A DNA stretch of 64,000 bases, taken from IMG/VR virus record IMGVR_UViG_3300027782_000071, positions 1 to 64,000 of that record. The stretch is one strand, 5' to 3'. The translations under genes and the position numbers were made by a program. Shown here piece by piece: positions 31,695 through 40,326 of the stretch. Below the pieces are notes generated by a model, which ran no database searches, was not told where the DNA came from, and saw only the letters and a list, made by a program, of their open reading frames with translations. Origin of the DNA: a virus. Each line of letters begins with the position of its first letter. Position 1 is the first letter of the stretch.

Positions 31695-31937
31695 TCAGTC
31701 GGCGGTTGCGTCTATTTTACACTCTTTGGGAGTAATTTTTTTGATTTCCCAAATTAAATCGTTGCGAGTTTGTGGAGGCATATTTGCCTTCATAACTCTT
31801 CCAATGATTAACTTTGCTTGTAGACAACTAAGTAAGAGTGCTTCCATAGATGAACGATCCGTTCCGCGTCGGCTTACTTCCGACCCTTTCGGGTTGAACG
31901 TAGAGGTATTATACCCCCATTGCGGGTATTTAGTCAA
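31695..31937 (-). CDS. Conserved small phage protein (80 aa), TTG start
   Basis: The frame opens with TTG at 31937 (TKYPQWGYNTSTFNPKG); no ATG is available before residue 31, and the first 30 residues look protein-like, so TTG is accepted. The C-terminal half is helical (SSMEALLLSCLQAKLIIGRV, then TRNDLIWEIKKITPKECK). No catalytic motif is seen. It is probably a small DNA-metabolism or regulatory protein, but this is only positional. Confidence 0.6.
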   Translation of the reverse strand: MTKYPQWGYNTSTFNPKGSEVSRRGTDRSSMEALLLSCLQAKLIIGRVMKANMPPQTRNDLIWEIKKITPKECKIDATAD

Positions 31938-31963
31938 ATAATTCTGTAAAATGTGATACAGTT

Positions 31964-32308
31964 TTACTTGCGCTTTTTCTTTTCTGGAACACTATATCCC
32001 CAATTTCTAGGGTTAATCTTACCATAACCCCATCTAATACTACGAATAGTATTGCCTATTTTATCATAGTACATATCAAAAAGATTTACTCTTTTTCCAC
32101 ATCTTGTTAAATCATAACAAATCTCACCATCTACGATATATTCAACAATATATGCATCTGTTGGTACAGTATAATCTTTTGTTTCTTGTAATGTACAATT
32201 GTGTTTGAGTATTTCACACCCATAACGAGATTTAAGTTCTTTTATTTCCTGAGCGTTCCAAATATAATTGGAATCTTTATCAGATACTTTATTTTTTTCT
32301 GTTGACAT
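31964..32308 (-). CDS. Conserved hypothetical protein (114 aa)
   Basis: The ATG at 32308 (MSTEKNKVSDKDSNYIW) is taken as start; a TTG 27 nt upstream is the only longer option. The body has NAQEIKELKSRYGCEILKHN, then VPTDAYIVEYIVDGEICYDLTRCGKRVNLFDMYYDK. The end is basic with an RSIRWGYGKINPRNWGY segment. Mixed alpha-beta with a basic tail suggests nucleic-acid binding, but I do not recognise the family. Confidence 0.65.
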   Translation of the reverse strand: MSTEKNKVSDKDSNYIWNAQEIKELKSRYGCEILKHNCTLQETKDYTVPTDAYIVEYIVDGEICYDLTRCGKRVNLFDMYYDKIGNTIRSIRWGYGKINPRNWGYSVPEKKKRK

Positions 32309-32369
32309 TATATTTTCTGCAACTACATTTTTCAATTTTTTAAATCCACAATATTAATTAATAACAATA

Positions 32370-33005
32370 TTAACCACGATTTCCCCAACAAATATCCGGA
32401 TATGCTTGGGAAACAATGTCCTTTGAAATTTTATACTTTGTCTCTAGATTCTTATCTTTAGTAAGGCAGAGAATTTCCGATTCAAGTGGATGAAGTCCTT
32501 GAAGAATATTAATAAACATTGTCTCTCTACGAATAGAAGATAGTCCATCATTACCACCTTTTACAAAATTATAAAATTTGGTATATTCTTTACGAATTGA
32601 TGATTTACCTTGATCCGTTGAACCAAGTGATTGTGTTCCAAGTTCTCCCATTTTATAAACAGCATCTTCAATTTTTTGACTTAGAGTCGAATTAAAAGAT
32701 CCTTGTTCACTAACATCAGAGTAAGGAACTTCTCCCGAAGGAAGTAATGAAATTATAGTTTCATCAAAATTCCAAATAAAAATTGCTTTTAATGAATCAT
32801 GTTCATATTTTTTAAGAACTTCAACCTTTTTAGAAATACTCCTTTGCTTTGAAGCAAGATTGAGAATTTCAAATATAAATGGGTTAGCTGGAAGTTCTAG
32901 AATTGGAGTTTCAACAACCTTTTCGGTAACTGTTTTTGGTTGTACCGTTTTAGTTGCCGCTTTAGTTGCTGCTTTAGTCGTCGTCTTCTGTGTCGTCATA
33001 TTCAT
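32370..33005 (-). CDS. Conserved cyanophage protein, possibly DUF6433-like (211 aa)
   Basis: A Thr/Lys/Ala-rich N-terminal tail (KTTTKAATKAATKTV) leads to a helical domain with NPFIFEILNLASKQRSISKKVEVLKKYEHDS, LKAIFIWNFDETIISLLPSGEVPY and an RRETMFINILQGLHPLESEILCL segment near the end. The family is, from memory, conserved among T4-like cyanophages (DUF6433), function unknown. The first ATG (33005) lies inside the preceding gene's last codons; a second ATG 6 nt later and a TTG at 33020 are alternatives. Confidence 0.7.
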   Translation of the reverse strand: MNMTTQKTTTKAATKAATKTVQPKTVTEKVVETPILELPANPFIFEILNLASKQRSISKKVEVLKKYEHDSLKAIFIWNFDETIISLLPSGEVPYSDVSEQGSFNSTLSQKIEDAVYKMGELGTQSLGSTDQGKSSIRKEYTKFYNFVKGGNDGLSSIRRETMFINILQGLHPLESEILCLTKDKNLETKYKISKDIVSQAYPDICWGNRG

Positions 33006-33201
33006 AGTCAGTGTTTTCAAATCTAAATGCGATTACTTCATCGGGAATAACATTCCCATGATTATCATAAAATTCAGGATGCATTCTTGGCGTTTCCTGA
33101 TAACTCAACATATACTCTCTAGCAACCCATCCCAAACCTATTCCCACTATAAGAAATAATACGGTTAAAAATGAGCCAAATACTAAACTGATTGCTAACA
33201 T
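32974..33201 (-). CDS. Small membrane protein (75 aa)
   Basis: One clear N-terminal membrane helix (MLAISLVFGSFLTVLFLIVG plus IGLGW) is followed by a polar tail with REYMLSYQETPRMHPEFYDN, an IPDEVIAFRFEN segment and an acidic end (DYEYDDTEDDD). Topology is probably N-out with an acidic cytoplasmic tail. Its end overlaps the start of the next gene. Similar small single-pass proteins are conserved in cyanophages; function is unknown. Confidence 0.7.
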   Translation of the reverse strand: MLAISLVFGSFLTVLFLIVGIGLGWVAREYMLSYQETPRMHPEFYDNHGNVIPDEVIAFRFENTDYEYDDTEDDD

Positions 33202-33218
33202 TTTTTTTCTCCGGGAAA

Positions 33219-33398
33219 TTACTTCTTTTTTCTTGATTGAAAGTAAAATTCGAAATGAATGGTTGTTTCCCGATTAAGAAAGCAGACCATCTTTTCAAAA
33301 ATAATATGGAACGGTTTGGTCTGCTTTTTGTTGCCTCCTTTAAGTATAACTTCGACTCCACGATTAATATCGGGGAATTCATTATTATTTATGCCCAT
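33219..33398 (-). CDS. Small conserved protein (59 aa)
   Basis: The ATG at 33398 begins 1 nt after the glutaredoxin stop (MGINNNEFPDINRGVEVILK). The middle reads KPFHIIFEKMVCFLNRETTIHF and the C-terminus is basic (QSRKKK). A longer in-frame start would lie inside the glutaredoxin gene and is rejected. No family is recognised. Confidence 0.6.
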   Translation of the reverse strand: MGINNNEFPDINRGVEVILKGGNKKQTKPFHIIFEKMVCFLNRETTIHFEFYFQSRKKK

Positions 33399-33399
33399 C

Positions 33400-33636
33400 T
33401 TAGACAATTTTTTGTTCCCTAAGGAAATTGATTGTATCAATACATCCGCCCAATTTTGTACCGTCACAAACAACTTGTGGGAAAGTTGACCCTTCACCAA
33501 ATTCTGAATAGAATTCATCTCTAGTAAAGTCGGAATCTAAAGTATAAACTGCAAAGTTACTTTTTGTCAACTCCAAAACAGTTTTGACTTTATAGCAATA
33601 AGGACAATCATTTTTGCTGTAAACTGTAAAATTCAT
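33400..33636 (-). CDS. Glutaredoxin (78 aa)
   Basis: MNFTVYSKNDCPYCYKVKTV holds the CPYC dithiol active site at the start of helix 1, with the conserved cis-Pro in STFPQVVCDG and a GG in KLGGCIDTINF. It has the usual length of phage glutaredoxins (NrdC/GrxC type). It would supply electrons to ribonucleotide reductase or reduce disulphides in the host. It is the last gene before the glycosyltransferase island. Confidence 0.92.
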   Translation of the reverse strand: MNFTVYSKNDCPYCYKVKTVLELTKSNFAVYTLDSDFTRDEFYSEFGEGSTFPQVVCDGTKLGGCIDTINFLREQKIV

Positions 33637-33670
33637 AATAGAAAAAAATTAATTTATTGTTAGTATATAT

Positions 33671-35767
33671 TTAAAATCCAAGATTCTTTCTACGAACAAA
33701 TTTTAAATCATATGTCGTATGTGAAGCGGATAGTGTTTCATTATTAAATGGATATTCAAATGGATGAAAATTCCAATCTGTTCCTTCTTGATTTCTCCAA
33801 TAGTCTCCCCATTTTTCTCTCATATAATACCCATTACAGTCATGGGCATAATCTATTTTTTCCCTCAATTGAGGATCTGTTCTCCAAGTTTGAGACCCAC
33901 TATTTTCATAATCTTTTTCGCCATGTAGATATTCTACCGACAGATTATGAATCTTAATATTTTTCTTCACGGTTCTCAAATAATAATCACAATCCTCCAT
34001 ATAAGCGGGATAAAAATTCTCATCAAATAATCCACACTCTTGAATAACTGAATCTTTAATTAAAAACAAATCCCATTGATATTGCTTTCCTTTGATAATA
34101 TCAACATTTTCATCCTTCGATTTCTCCACAAATTCTTTTAATAAATTTGGAGTAAATGCAATATCATGACTACAGATAATCCAATATGGAGATTGCATGT
34201 ATGATTTGATAATTAAATTATAAGCTCCAGAGCATCCAATATTTGATGGTAGATTGCAAATATGAATTTTTTGAATAAAGTTATGAGGGGTTTTAGAGAG
34301 TCTCTCCAAATCCTCATCAAGTTCACCCCTTCCGTTATTATTAATTACACATAATTCTTTAACAGGATAATCAACACTATCAACTAATCTTTGCAACCAA
34401 TTAAAACCATTAACAATTGGTACACCAATTACGGGGATTGGATTTGAAAACTCTGGTGGTAATTTTTTTTCAACTTCAACTCCAATACGATTTAAGTTTT
34501 CGTATACCGATTGTTGATATTGTGCGTTTAAATCATAATTATTATAGAGATCTAATAAAATTGATTTAGATTCCTCATTTTTTCCCCACCACCAACCAGA
34601 GATTGCCTTTTCAAAAAGAAGTCCATATCTTCCAGGATATTCAACATCAGTTAAAAGTGGAGGATTGGATTCAAAATCTGCGTACATCAATGCATTATTA
34701 GCATGAATATAACAATCTTGCCACCATTGCCTTCTTTCAGCAAATCTACTTAAAAGAAAATATGCTTCTGGTCTTTTGGGTAATACACAGAGTGCTTGTT
34801 CAAGAAGAGATTTTGCACTTCCATCTCTAGTACCTTGCTTATCATAACAATATGATGCACGAATCAATGCCTCATAGGCAAGATTATCATCATCAGATCT
34901 CTCAGCGCATCTCAAAAAATAAGAAAGTGCTGGGGCCGTATGTCCCTGATTTTCATACCAAACAGCAATATTAAAATTATGCATTGGATTCTCAGTATCC
35001 AAAGAATAATTGGTCAAAAGTTGTTCCAGTTCTGATTTTAAATGAATCTTCTTTATTTCCATTTTAGATTTCCAATAATTCAATACAATATTATGAGCAA
35101 TTTTATGATTATTTTTTTGTCCAAAATTTACATCGTCATCCTGATCTTTTGAAAATGTTGAATCAAATTCAATATTTTCTACAAATAATGGAACAGTATA
35201 TGTTTTACCCGTCGTGAATAAAATATTTTCTATTAAAGGCATTATTTCACAATTTGGAATTTCCAAGTGAAAAGTATCACCGTTAATATAAGTATCTATA
35301 AGTTTTTTTGCATATCCCCTAGTAATAATATATGCAGTTGCTCCCCAATCATTCCAATATCTATCACGAATAGAAAACGTATCAAAATCTTGCCTAATTG
35401 TTAATAACTGAATACAGTCATAATCCATGGGAAAAGTTTTTACAAATTCTTCCCAAGTAAAGTCCCAATATTCAATAGTTTCTAACGAAAGATCATCCTC
35501 ACAAAAAAATGCAAAATTTTCATTATAATTTTCATACCAATGCTTAATGGCTTTCAAGTGTGATACACAACATCCAGCAGTTCCAGCATTTAATTGATGT
35601 AAATATTTACCACTAACACTATCATTAGATTCAGAAAATCTTTTTGAAATTATGGGAGTTAAGGAAATATTATATTTGGAGAATTGATCGTTCATATTTT
35701 TTTGACGATCTACACACTCCTCCAAAGACATGTAATATGCAGTTGGAAAATTTTCTAACTTATTCAT
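33671..35767 (-). CDS. GT25-TPR-GT2 fusion glycosyltransferase (698 aa)
   Basis: The ATG at 35767, preceded by AAAGGA, is chosen over a TTG 12 nt upstream. Residues about 1-235 match GT25 (LPS/procollagen-type): YYMSLEECVDRQKNM, AGTAGCCVSHLKAIKHWYEN and FAFFCEDDLSLE, with the EDD metal motif. Residues about 265-400 are TPR-like repeats. Residues about 440-690 match a GT2 fold (VIGVPIVNGFNWLQRLV, NNGRGE, NLPSNIGCSGAYNLIIKS, DENFYPAYMEDCDYYLR). Two sugar-transfer domains on one chain would let it add sequential residues. It overlaps the upstream GT gene by 8 nt. The acceptor is unknown: host LPS or phage fibres. Confidence 0.8.
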   Translation of the reverse strand: MNKLENFPTAYYMSLEECVDRQKNMNDQFSKYNISLTPIISKRFSESNDSVSGKYLHQLNAGTAGCCVSHLKAIKHWYENYNENFAFFCEDDLSLETIEYWDFTWEEFVKTFPMDYDCIQLLTIRQDFDTFSIRDRYWNDWGATAYIITRGYAKKLIDTYINGDTFHLEIPNCEIMPLIENILFTTGKTYTVPLFVENIEFDSTFSKDQDDDVNFGQKNNHKIAHNIVLNYWKSKMEIKKIHLKSELEQLLTNYSLDTENPMHNFNIAVWYENQGHTAPALSYFLRCAERSDDDNLAYEALIRASYCYDKQGTRDGSAKSLLEQALCVLPKRPEAYFLLSRFAERRQWWQDCYIHANNALMYADFESNPPLLTDVEYPGRYGLLFEKAISGWWWGKNEESKSILLDLYNNYDLNAQYQQSVYENLNRIGVEVEKKLPPEFSNPIPVIGVPIVNGFNWLQRLVDSVDYPVKELCVINNNGRGELDEDLERLSKTPHNFIQKIHICNLPSNIGCSGAYNLIIKSYMQSPYWIICSHDIAFTPNLLKEFVEKSKDENVDIIKGKQYQWDLFLIKDSVIQECGLFDENFYPAYMEDCDYYLRTVKKNIKIHNLSVEYLHGEKDYENSGSQTWRTDPQLREKIDYAHDCNGYYMREKWGDYWRNQEGTDWNFHPFEYPFNNETLSASHTTYDLKFVRRKNLGF

Positions 35768-36596
35768 GTTCCTTTGCAATATAAAATTGAGGATGTACTT
35801 CCTCCACTTTCCACTCAGTCATTGGATTCGCATAAATGTAATTTTTTTCCATATTAGATATCCATTCATGATTCATATTAATATGTGTTTGTGCCAAACA
35901 AAAATCAGTTTGCCATTCCAATTCTTGGTTTCCAAATCCATTATTTTTTAATACTTCTTTTATTTCATCTCTACGATGTCTTTCAGAATCTGATGCTTCA
36001 AAATTTTCTGTTCTTTTATTATCTGGATGAGGAATATGAATTATATTGTGGTCATAATCAATTCCACGATTTTTTAAACCACAATTTTCCAATCTAATCA
36101 TAATATCTTGATCTTCAGAAGCATACCATTTGCGGAATTTTTCAGAAAAACCATTTACCTTCATAAAATTGTCTTTTGAAAGGTAAAGAAATCCAAACAA
36201 ATACTTATAATAAGGATCGAATCCTCTATCAATAGTATTTTGTCCACAAACAAAAGATTGATCATCTATAAAATAGTTTTCATTTTCAAAAAAACTAAAG
36301 TATGGATTTAAGATATAGTCACAATCCATTTTAAGAATATACTTACTGGTCGCTAACACAGCAGCAAGATTTAATGGTTGTGGTTGATTAAAATACTTTT
36401 GATCGGGTACTGATACAATTTTAATCCTTTTATCCCATTTTGTCAAATATTCCAACGATTCATCTGAGCTCCAATCAACAATAATAATTTCAGAAATTTG
36501 GTCAAAATTTAACCAAGATCGAAGAGAAATATTTAATGCAGGATTTCTATTTTTACAGGCACAAATAGCGGTAATAGATTTTTCAAACATATTCAT
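35760..36596 (-). CDS. GT2-family glycosyltransferase, chondroitin-synthase-like (278 aa)
   Basis: The N-terminal GT-A fold has SITAICACKNRNPALNISLRSW, EIIIVDWSSDES and YILKMDCDYIL (DCD metal motif). The C-terminal half resembles the galactosyltransferase C-terminal domain with FLYLSKDNFMKVNGFSEKF and SEDQDIMIRLENCG. The ATG at 36596 follows the upstream stop by 4 nt; a longer frame would overlap that gene. It is likely a retaining or inverting hexosyltransferase in the same pathway as its neighbours. Confidence 0.8.
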   Translation of the reverse strand: MNMFEKSITAICACKNRNPALNISLRSWLNFDQISEIIIVDWSSDESLEYLTKWDKRIKIVSVPDQKYFNQPQPLNLAAVLATSKYILKMDCDYILNPYFSFFENENYFIDDQSFVCGQNTIDRGFDPYYKYLFGFLYLSKDNFMKVNGFSEKFRKWYASEDQDIMIRLENCGLKNRGIDYDHNIIHIPHPDNKRTENFEASDSERHRRDEIKEVLKNNGFGNQELEWQTDFCLAQTHINMNHEWISNMEKNYIYANPMTEWKVEEVHPQFYIAKEHE

Positions 36597-36600
36597 ATAA

Positions 36601-38238
36601 TTAATTTTTTGTATATTGCCAAACACCAGAAGAATGTACGATCACGCTATCGCCAAAATATTCATGAACAGCTTTTGATACTCCAGGAAAATGATTATAG
36701 TCATCTCCACAAATAATTCCATTTTGTTTTAATTTTGGATACCATGCAGTAATATCAGCAAGAACATCAGAGTATTCATGTGAGGCGTCAACATAGATTA
36801 TATCAATGCTACTATCATCAAATTCGTTGCAAGAATTTAAACTAGTACCCCTAATAGTTTGTACATATTGAGAGACTTTACAATAATCAAGATGCTTTTC
36901 ATATTCTTGTAAAAAACTAGAATTATTTGCAGTCAATTGAGTTGAGATATCAATATGACATTGTTCAGTTTGACTGCCTTCAAAGGTATCAATTGCATAG
37001 AATTTCACATCCTTATTTGACTTTTTAATCAATTCAGCAATGTAACAAGTTGATCTTCCCATGAAACATCCAACCTCAACAACAGTTGATTCTGAAGGAA
37101 TTTCCTTTATGTACTTTTTAAATACTTCGGTGTGTGCAAACCATCCCGGCACGTGCTCCCAACTTGGATTTTCTGGAGTATTTAAATTTCCATAATTGTA
37201 GTAAGTATTATCTATAGCATTGGTTGGAATTATTTTTACAAATTTGCTACTACTATTACCAAATATAAAATCAGTAACAAACTGCTTTGAAACGCGAAGA
37301 AGGTATGCGGCGTTGTCTTGAAATCCAAAAGTGATCAAATAATCATTTTCATACTCACACATACCAACAGCAAATTCCACTTCTGCATTTAAAAATGCAA
37401 ATTGATCAGAAACTTTTACAATATTCCAATCTTTATCCCAAACAACAAATCGATGACGATATGTACCATCTTTCCTATCCGCTGGACTACGGAAAAGATA
37501 CGTTTCGTGATTAAGACAAACACGATACTCCCCCATAGGAATTACTTGAGATCCTCCACGAAGATCAATGCATCCAAGATTTTTCCAATCTTTAACCAGA
37601 ACTTGTTCTGTGGTATTTGTCTCTATATCATATTTTACAACTTCAGTTCCATTAGTCCATTTGACAAAGTGATATGGCATATCAAGAATTGGCATCCAAT
37701 TCTTTTCACAATATGATCCTTCATTCCCAACATGATTTGGAACTGGAATGCGATATTGGGCAATTTCCTTTACTCCATCTTCAGTGATTTCAATTTCAGA
37801 GAGTTCCATTCTACCAATACCGGTAGTTTCAAGATCTCGTCTTACTCCACACATGTAGAGTTTTCCATCCCATCGAACAATTCTTGCATCTTCAAGTCCA
37901 ACAAATTCCCAAAGTTCTTTATCTGGAAACTTTGATGTATCGATATGATTGTATCGTTTAATTTGCATATTTTCATCAACTTCGCACATAATATTTTTTG
38001 TACGAAGACGCAAATCATTCTCGGGATGAATATAAACCAATGGTCCCCAATGATGCTCAAATTTTTTCTTTTCAGAATGATAAAGGGTATAATTTATATT
38101 TCTAAGATTCATAAGAATCTTTCCATTATCATTATAAATTGATGGGTTAGTTACCGCAGGCCCCATCAAATATGAAGATGGGACCAATAATGGATGAATA
38201 CTTCCACCATTTTCTAATGCACGTTTTACAAAATTCAT
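36601..38238 (-). CDS. Fusion: GH130/GH43-like propeller plus SAM methyltransferase (545 aa)
   Basis: Residues about 1-350 look like a five-bladed propeller of the GH130/GH43-like group (SIHPLLVPSSYLMGPAVTNPSI, LWEFVGLEDARIVRWDGKLYM, GNEGSYCEKNWMPI). It contains the GLEDARI motif seen in glycoside phosphorylases. Residues about 365-545 are a class I methyltransferase (STVVEVGCFMGRSTCYIAEL, FYAIDTFEGS, IDIIYVDASHEYSDVLADI). Activity could be sugar binding, phosphorolysis or mere scaffolding, combined with methylation of a sugar. Such fusions are unusual; each half is recognised from motif order only. Confidence 0.7.
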   Translation of the reverse strand: MNFVKRALENGGSIHPLLVPSSYLMGPAVTNPSIYNDNGKILMNLRNINYTLYHSEKKKFEHHWGPLVYIHPENDLRLRTKNIMCEVDENMQIKRYNHIDTSKFPDKELWEFVGLEDARIVRWDGKLYMCGVRRDLETTGIGRMELSEIEITEDGVKEIAQYRIPVPNHVGNEGSYCEKNWMPILDMPYHFVKWTNGTEVVKYDIETNTTEQVLVKDWKNLGCIDLRGGSQVIPMGEYRVCLNHETYLFRSPADRKDGTYRHRFVVWDKDWNIVKVSDQFAFLNAEVEFAVGMCEYENDYLITFGFQDNAAYLLRVSKQFVTDFIFGNSSSKFVKIIPTNAIDNTYYNYGNLNTPENPSWEHVPGWFAHTEVFKKYIKEIPSESTVVEVGCFMGRSTCYIAELIKKSNKDVKFYAIDTFEGSQTEQCHIDISTQLTANNSSFLQEYEKHLDYCKVSQYVQTIRGTSLNSCNEFDDSSIDIIYVDASHEYSDVLADITAWYPKLKQNGIICGDDYNHFPGVSKAVHEYFGDSVIVHSSGVWQYTKN

Positions 38239-38256
38239 AATAACTAAAAAAATTTA

Positions 38257-38472
38257 TTATTCGGTTACTTCTTCAGCAGTGGTTTCTACAACTTCAGGTT
38301 GTGGTTCTGGAACTGGTGTAGTAATAGTGATTTCGATCTGGTGATCCGCACCATGCTCTTCAATCAATGCTGCTACTTCCTCAACAGTATAACCAGTAGT
38401 ATTTGCTGGATCCGCAGTCAAGTGATATACATGCATCAAAGGCATTGTAAGAGTTTCAGTTTTAGTATCCAT
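38257..38472 (-). CDS. Small acidic protein in the glycosyltransferase operon (71 aa)
   Basis: MDTKTETLTMPLMHVYHLTA is followed by YTVEEVAALIEEHGADHQIEITI and a Pro/Glu/Val/Thr-rich tail. It is acidic and soluble and lies directly after the GT17-GT4 gene (the ATG adjoins that gene's stop codon). It could be a structural or regulatory companion. No family is recognised. Confidence 0.6.
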   Translation of the reverse strand: MDTKTETLTMPLMHVYHLTADPANTTGYTVEEVAALIEEHGADHQIEITITTPVPEPQPEVVETTAEEVTE

Positions 38473-40326
38473 TTAAAATTTCCTCCAAAGTTCTTTTGAA
38501 AATTTAACCCAGTCTTGGATTCTAGTATCCCAACTGTAGTAGTTATTTATTACTTGTACTTGAGCGGTGCTATCAAACTGCCCATTTCGGTATTCCGTAA
38601 TAGTTTGTTTGAGTTCTCCTGCAAAACGCTCAATGTGCTTTTGACGATCAGGAATATACCCATAAAGACGAGCAAATCCCATTCCAGTCTCAGGAAGTGC
38701 TGCAAGATTACTTGCAACAACAGAACATCCAGCAGCAAGTGCTTCAATCAAACAAATACAAGATGTCTCTTGGAAATATGATGGATATGCAAAGATATGA
38801 GTCTTCATGAGTTGCTCACGGATCTTAGAGTTATTCGTTCTTGTATGGCGAACAATTCTCTTATCAGCATTTGCAAGTGCTAAGCAATAGCGAAGAAACT
38901 GTTCTTCTTGCTCATTGACATGAGAGTATTCATAAGTTTGCAGGCCCTGAGCATATTGTTTTTTACGCTCATCAGGATCAAGTTCATGAAAAATATGAAG
39001 TTCAAAGTCCTCTTCTGGAATTAGTTTAATACCTTCTAGAAGAAGATCCAATCCACGAATAGGATTAGGATGGAACATCAATTGAAGTTTTCCTTCTGGT
39101 TTTTTATGTGATTCAAATGGATGAATAGCATTCTTAAGAACAAAACATTTTTCCATGGGAAGATTAAACTTCTCACCAAATCTTTCGTACTGCCAGTCAG
39201 AAACAAACACATATGCCTTGAAATGTTTCTGGAATTGTTTATCCATCAACTGTTCAAGACCAACCTCATTATGATGAGGATGCAACCAAACAATGTTAGA
39301 ATTATCTGGTGCAATAATATTATCTCCAGGAATCACACACCAGTGCCAATCAGCAAGATCTGGTGCGGCAGGAAGAACTAAATCTTGCCATGCTCTTCCC
39401 ATAATCTCCGTACCACCAGTTCCATCAGGATTCAATGATGCCTCAAGAAGTGGTGGCATATTGTTGTGAAGAAACTCTGGTTTTGTTACAACTTCAGGTT
39501 CTGGCATTTTATAATATTCTTCTGCGAATGTTTTAATTATAGCACTTTTAAAGTCTTCTGGAAAGTTTGAAAAGTCATATTTGATGAATTGCTTATTCTC
39601 ATGCTTACGATCTAAAAGATCAGTTCCAGTTTTAATTGCTTTAAGAATGTGCTGTTCGTTTTTAATTTCATCTGTATTGAATTCCTGATGAGCATAAGAT
39701 TCAATCTTTGTTTTGATTTGTTCAACACCACCAAAAAATGTAAGATGCCATCCAGACTTTTCTGCAAATGGGAATGAAAAACAATTTGCTCTTAAGTAGT
39801 TACATCCTTTTTCTAAGGCATTTCCAACTGTAGTGAATACAGTTCCCGCCCAAGTATCATTTTCATAAGTGTTAAAATTATAATAAAAGTTATCACATAT
39901 TGCAGTTGCAAATGGTTCTTTAGAAATATTATCTTTCATATAAAGGATGAGTTCCTTTTTAGGAATCTCATCGGCATCACTTAACATGAAAAGATCTTCA
40001 AAAGCAAACTGAAATAGACCTTTACTAATATGATCTCTCTGACCTTGTTCTAGTTTCCAAAATCCAGATTCAAAATCACATTCTTCTTTGTTACTAAAAT
40101 CATATTCACTAATGTCTGGTTCATATTGCAATCTAATAATTTTATTACGAAGTTCTTCATCAAACTGATCAATCACTTGATCCAAATAATATGGTTTTGG
40201 TTTTCCAGAATGCGTATAGTTACATTCTGAGATTACAAAATAATCTACCACATCACGAAGATATTCCAATCTTAACTTAAGAATATCAAACTCATTGAAA
40301 AATGAAAATCCATCAATAACTTTCAT
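38473..40326 (-). CDS. GT17-GT4 fusion glycosyltransferase (617 aa)
   Basis: The ATG at 40326 overlaps the upstream stop (TGATG). Residues about 1-275 match GT17 (N-acetylglucosaminyltransferase III-like: KVIDGFSFFNEFDILKLRLE, DYFVISECNYTHSGKPK and FMLSDADEIPKK with the DAD motif). Residues about 290-617 match GT4/GT-B (GGTEIMGRAWQDLV, YVFVSDWQYERFG, LMFHPNPIRGLDLLLEGI, TSCICLIEALAAGCSVVASN, with a Glu after ETSCICLIE in the donor site). Two consecutive additions by one protein are plausible. Confidence 0.85.
   Translation of the reverse strand: MKVIDGFSFFNEFDILKLRLEYLRDVVDYFVISECNYTHSGKPKPYYLDQVIDQFDEELRNKIIRLQYEPDISEYDFSNKEECDFESGFWKLEQGQRDHISKGLFQFAFEDLFMLSDADEIPKKELILYMKDNISKEPFATAICDNFYYNFNTYENDTWAGTVFTTVGNALEKGCNYLRANCFSFPFAEKSGWHLTFFGGVEQIKTKIESYAHQEFNTDEIKNEQHILKAIKTGTDLLDRKHENKQFIKYDFSNFPEDFKSAIIKTFAEEYYKMPEPEVVTKPEFLHNNMPPLLEASLNPDGTGGTEIMGRAWQDLVLPAAPDLADWHWCVIPGDNIIAPDNSNIVWLHPHHNEVGLEQLMDKQFQKHFKAYVFVSDWQYERFGEKFNLPMEKCFVLKNAIHPFESHKKPEGKLQLMFHPNPIRGLDLLLEGIKLIPEEDFELHIFHELDPDERKKQYAQGLQTYEYSHVNEQEEQFLRYCLALANADKRIVRHTRTNNSKIREQLMKTHIFAYPSYFQETSCICLIEALAAGCSVVASNLAALPETGMGFARLYGYIPDRQKHIERFAGELKQTITEYRNGQFDSTAQVQVINNYYSWDTRIQDWVKFSKELWRKF

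Noticed and set aside
33399-33518. N-terminal extension of the 59-aa protein into the glutaredoxin gene
   Set aside because: The extension is out of frame with, and inside, a strongly supported glutaredoxin; the ATG 1 nt after its stop is the better start.
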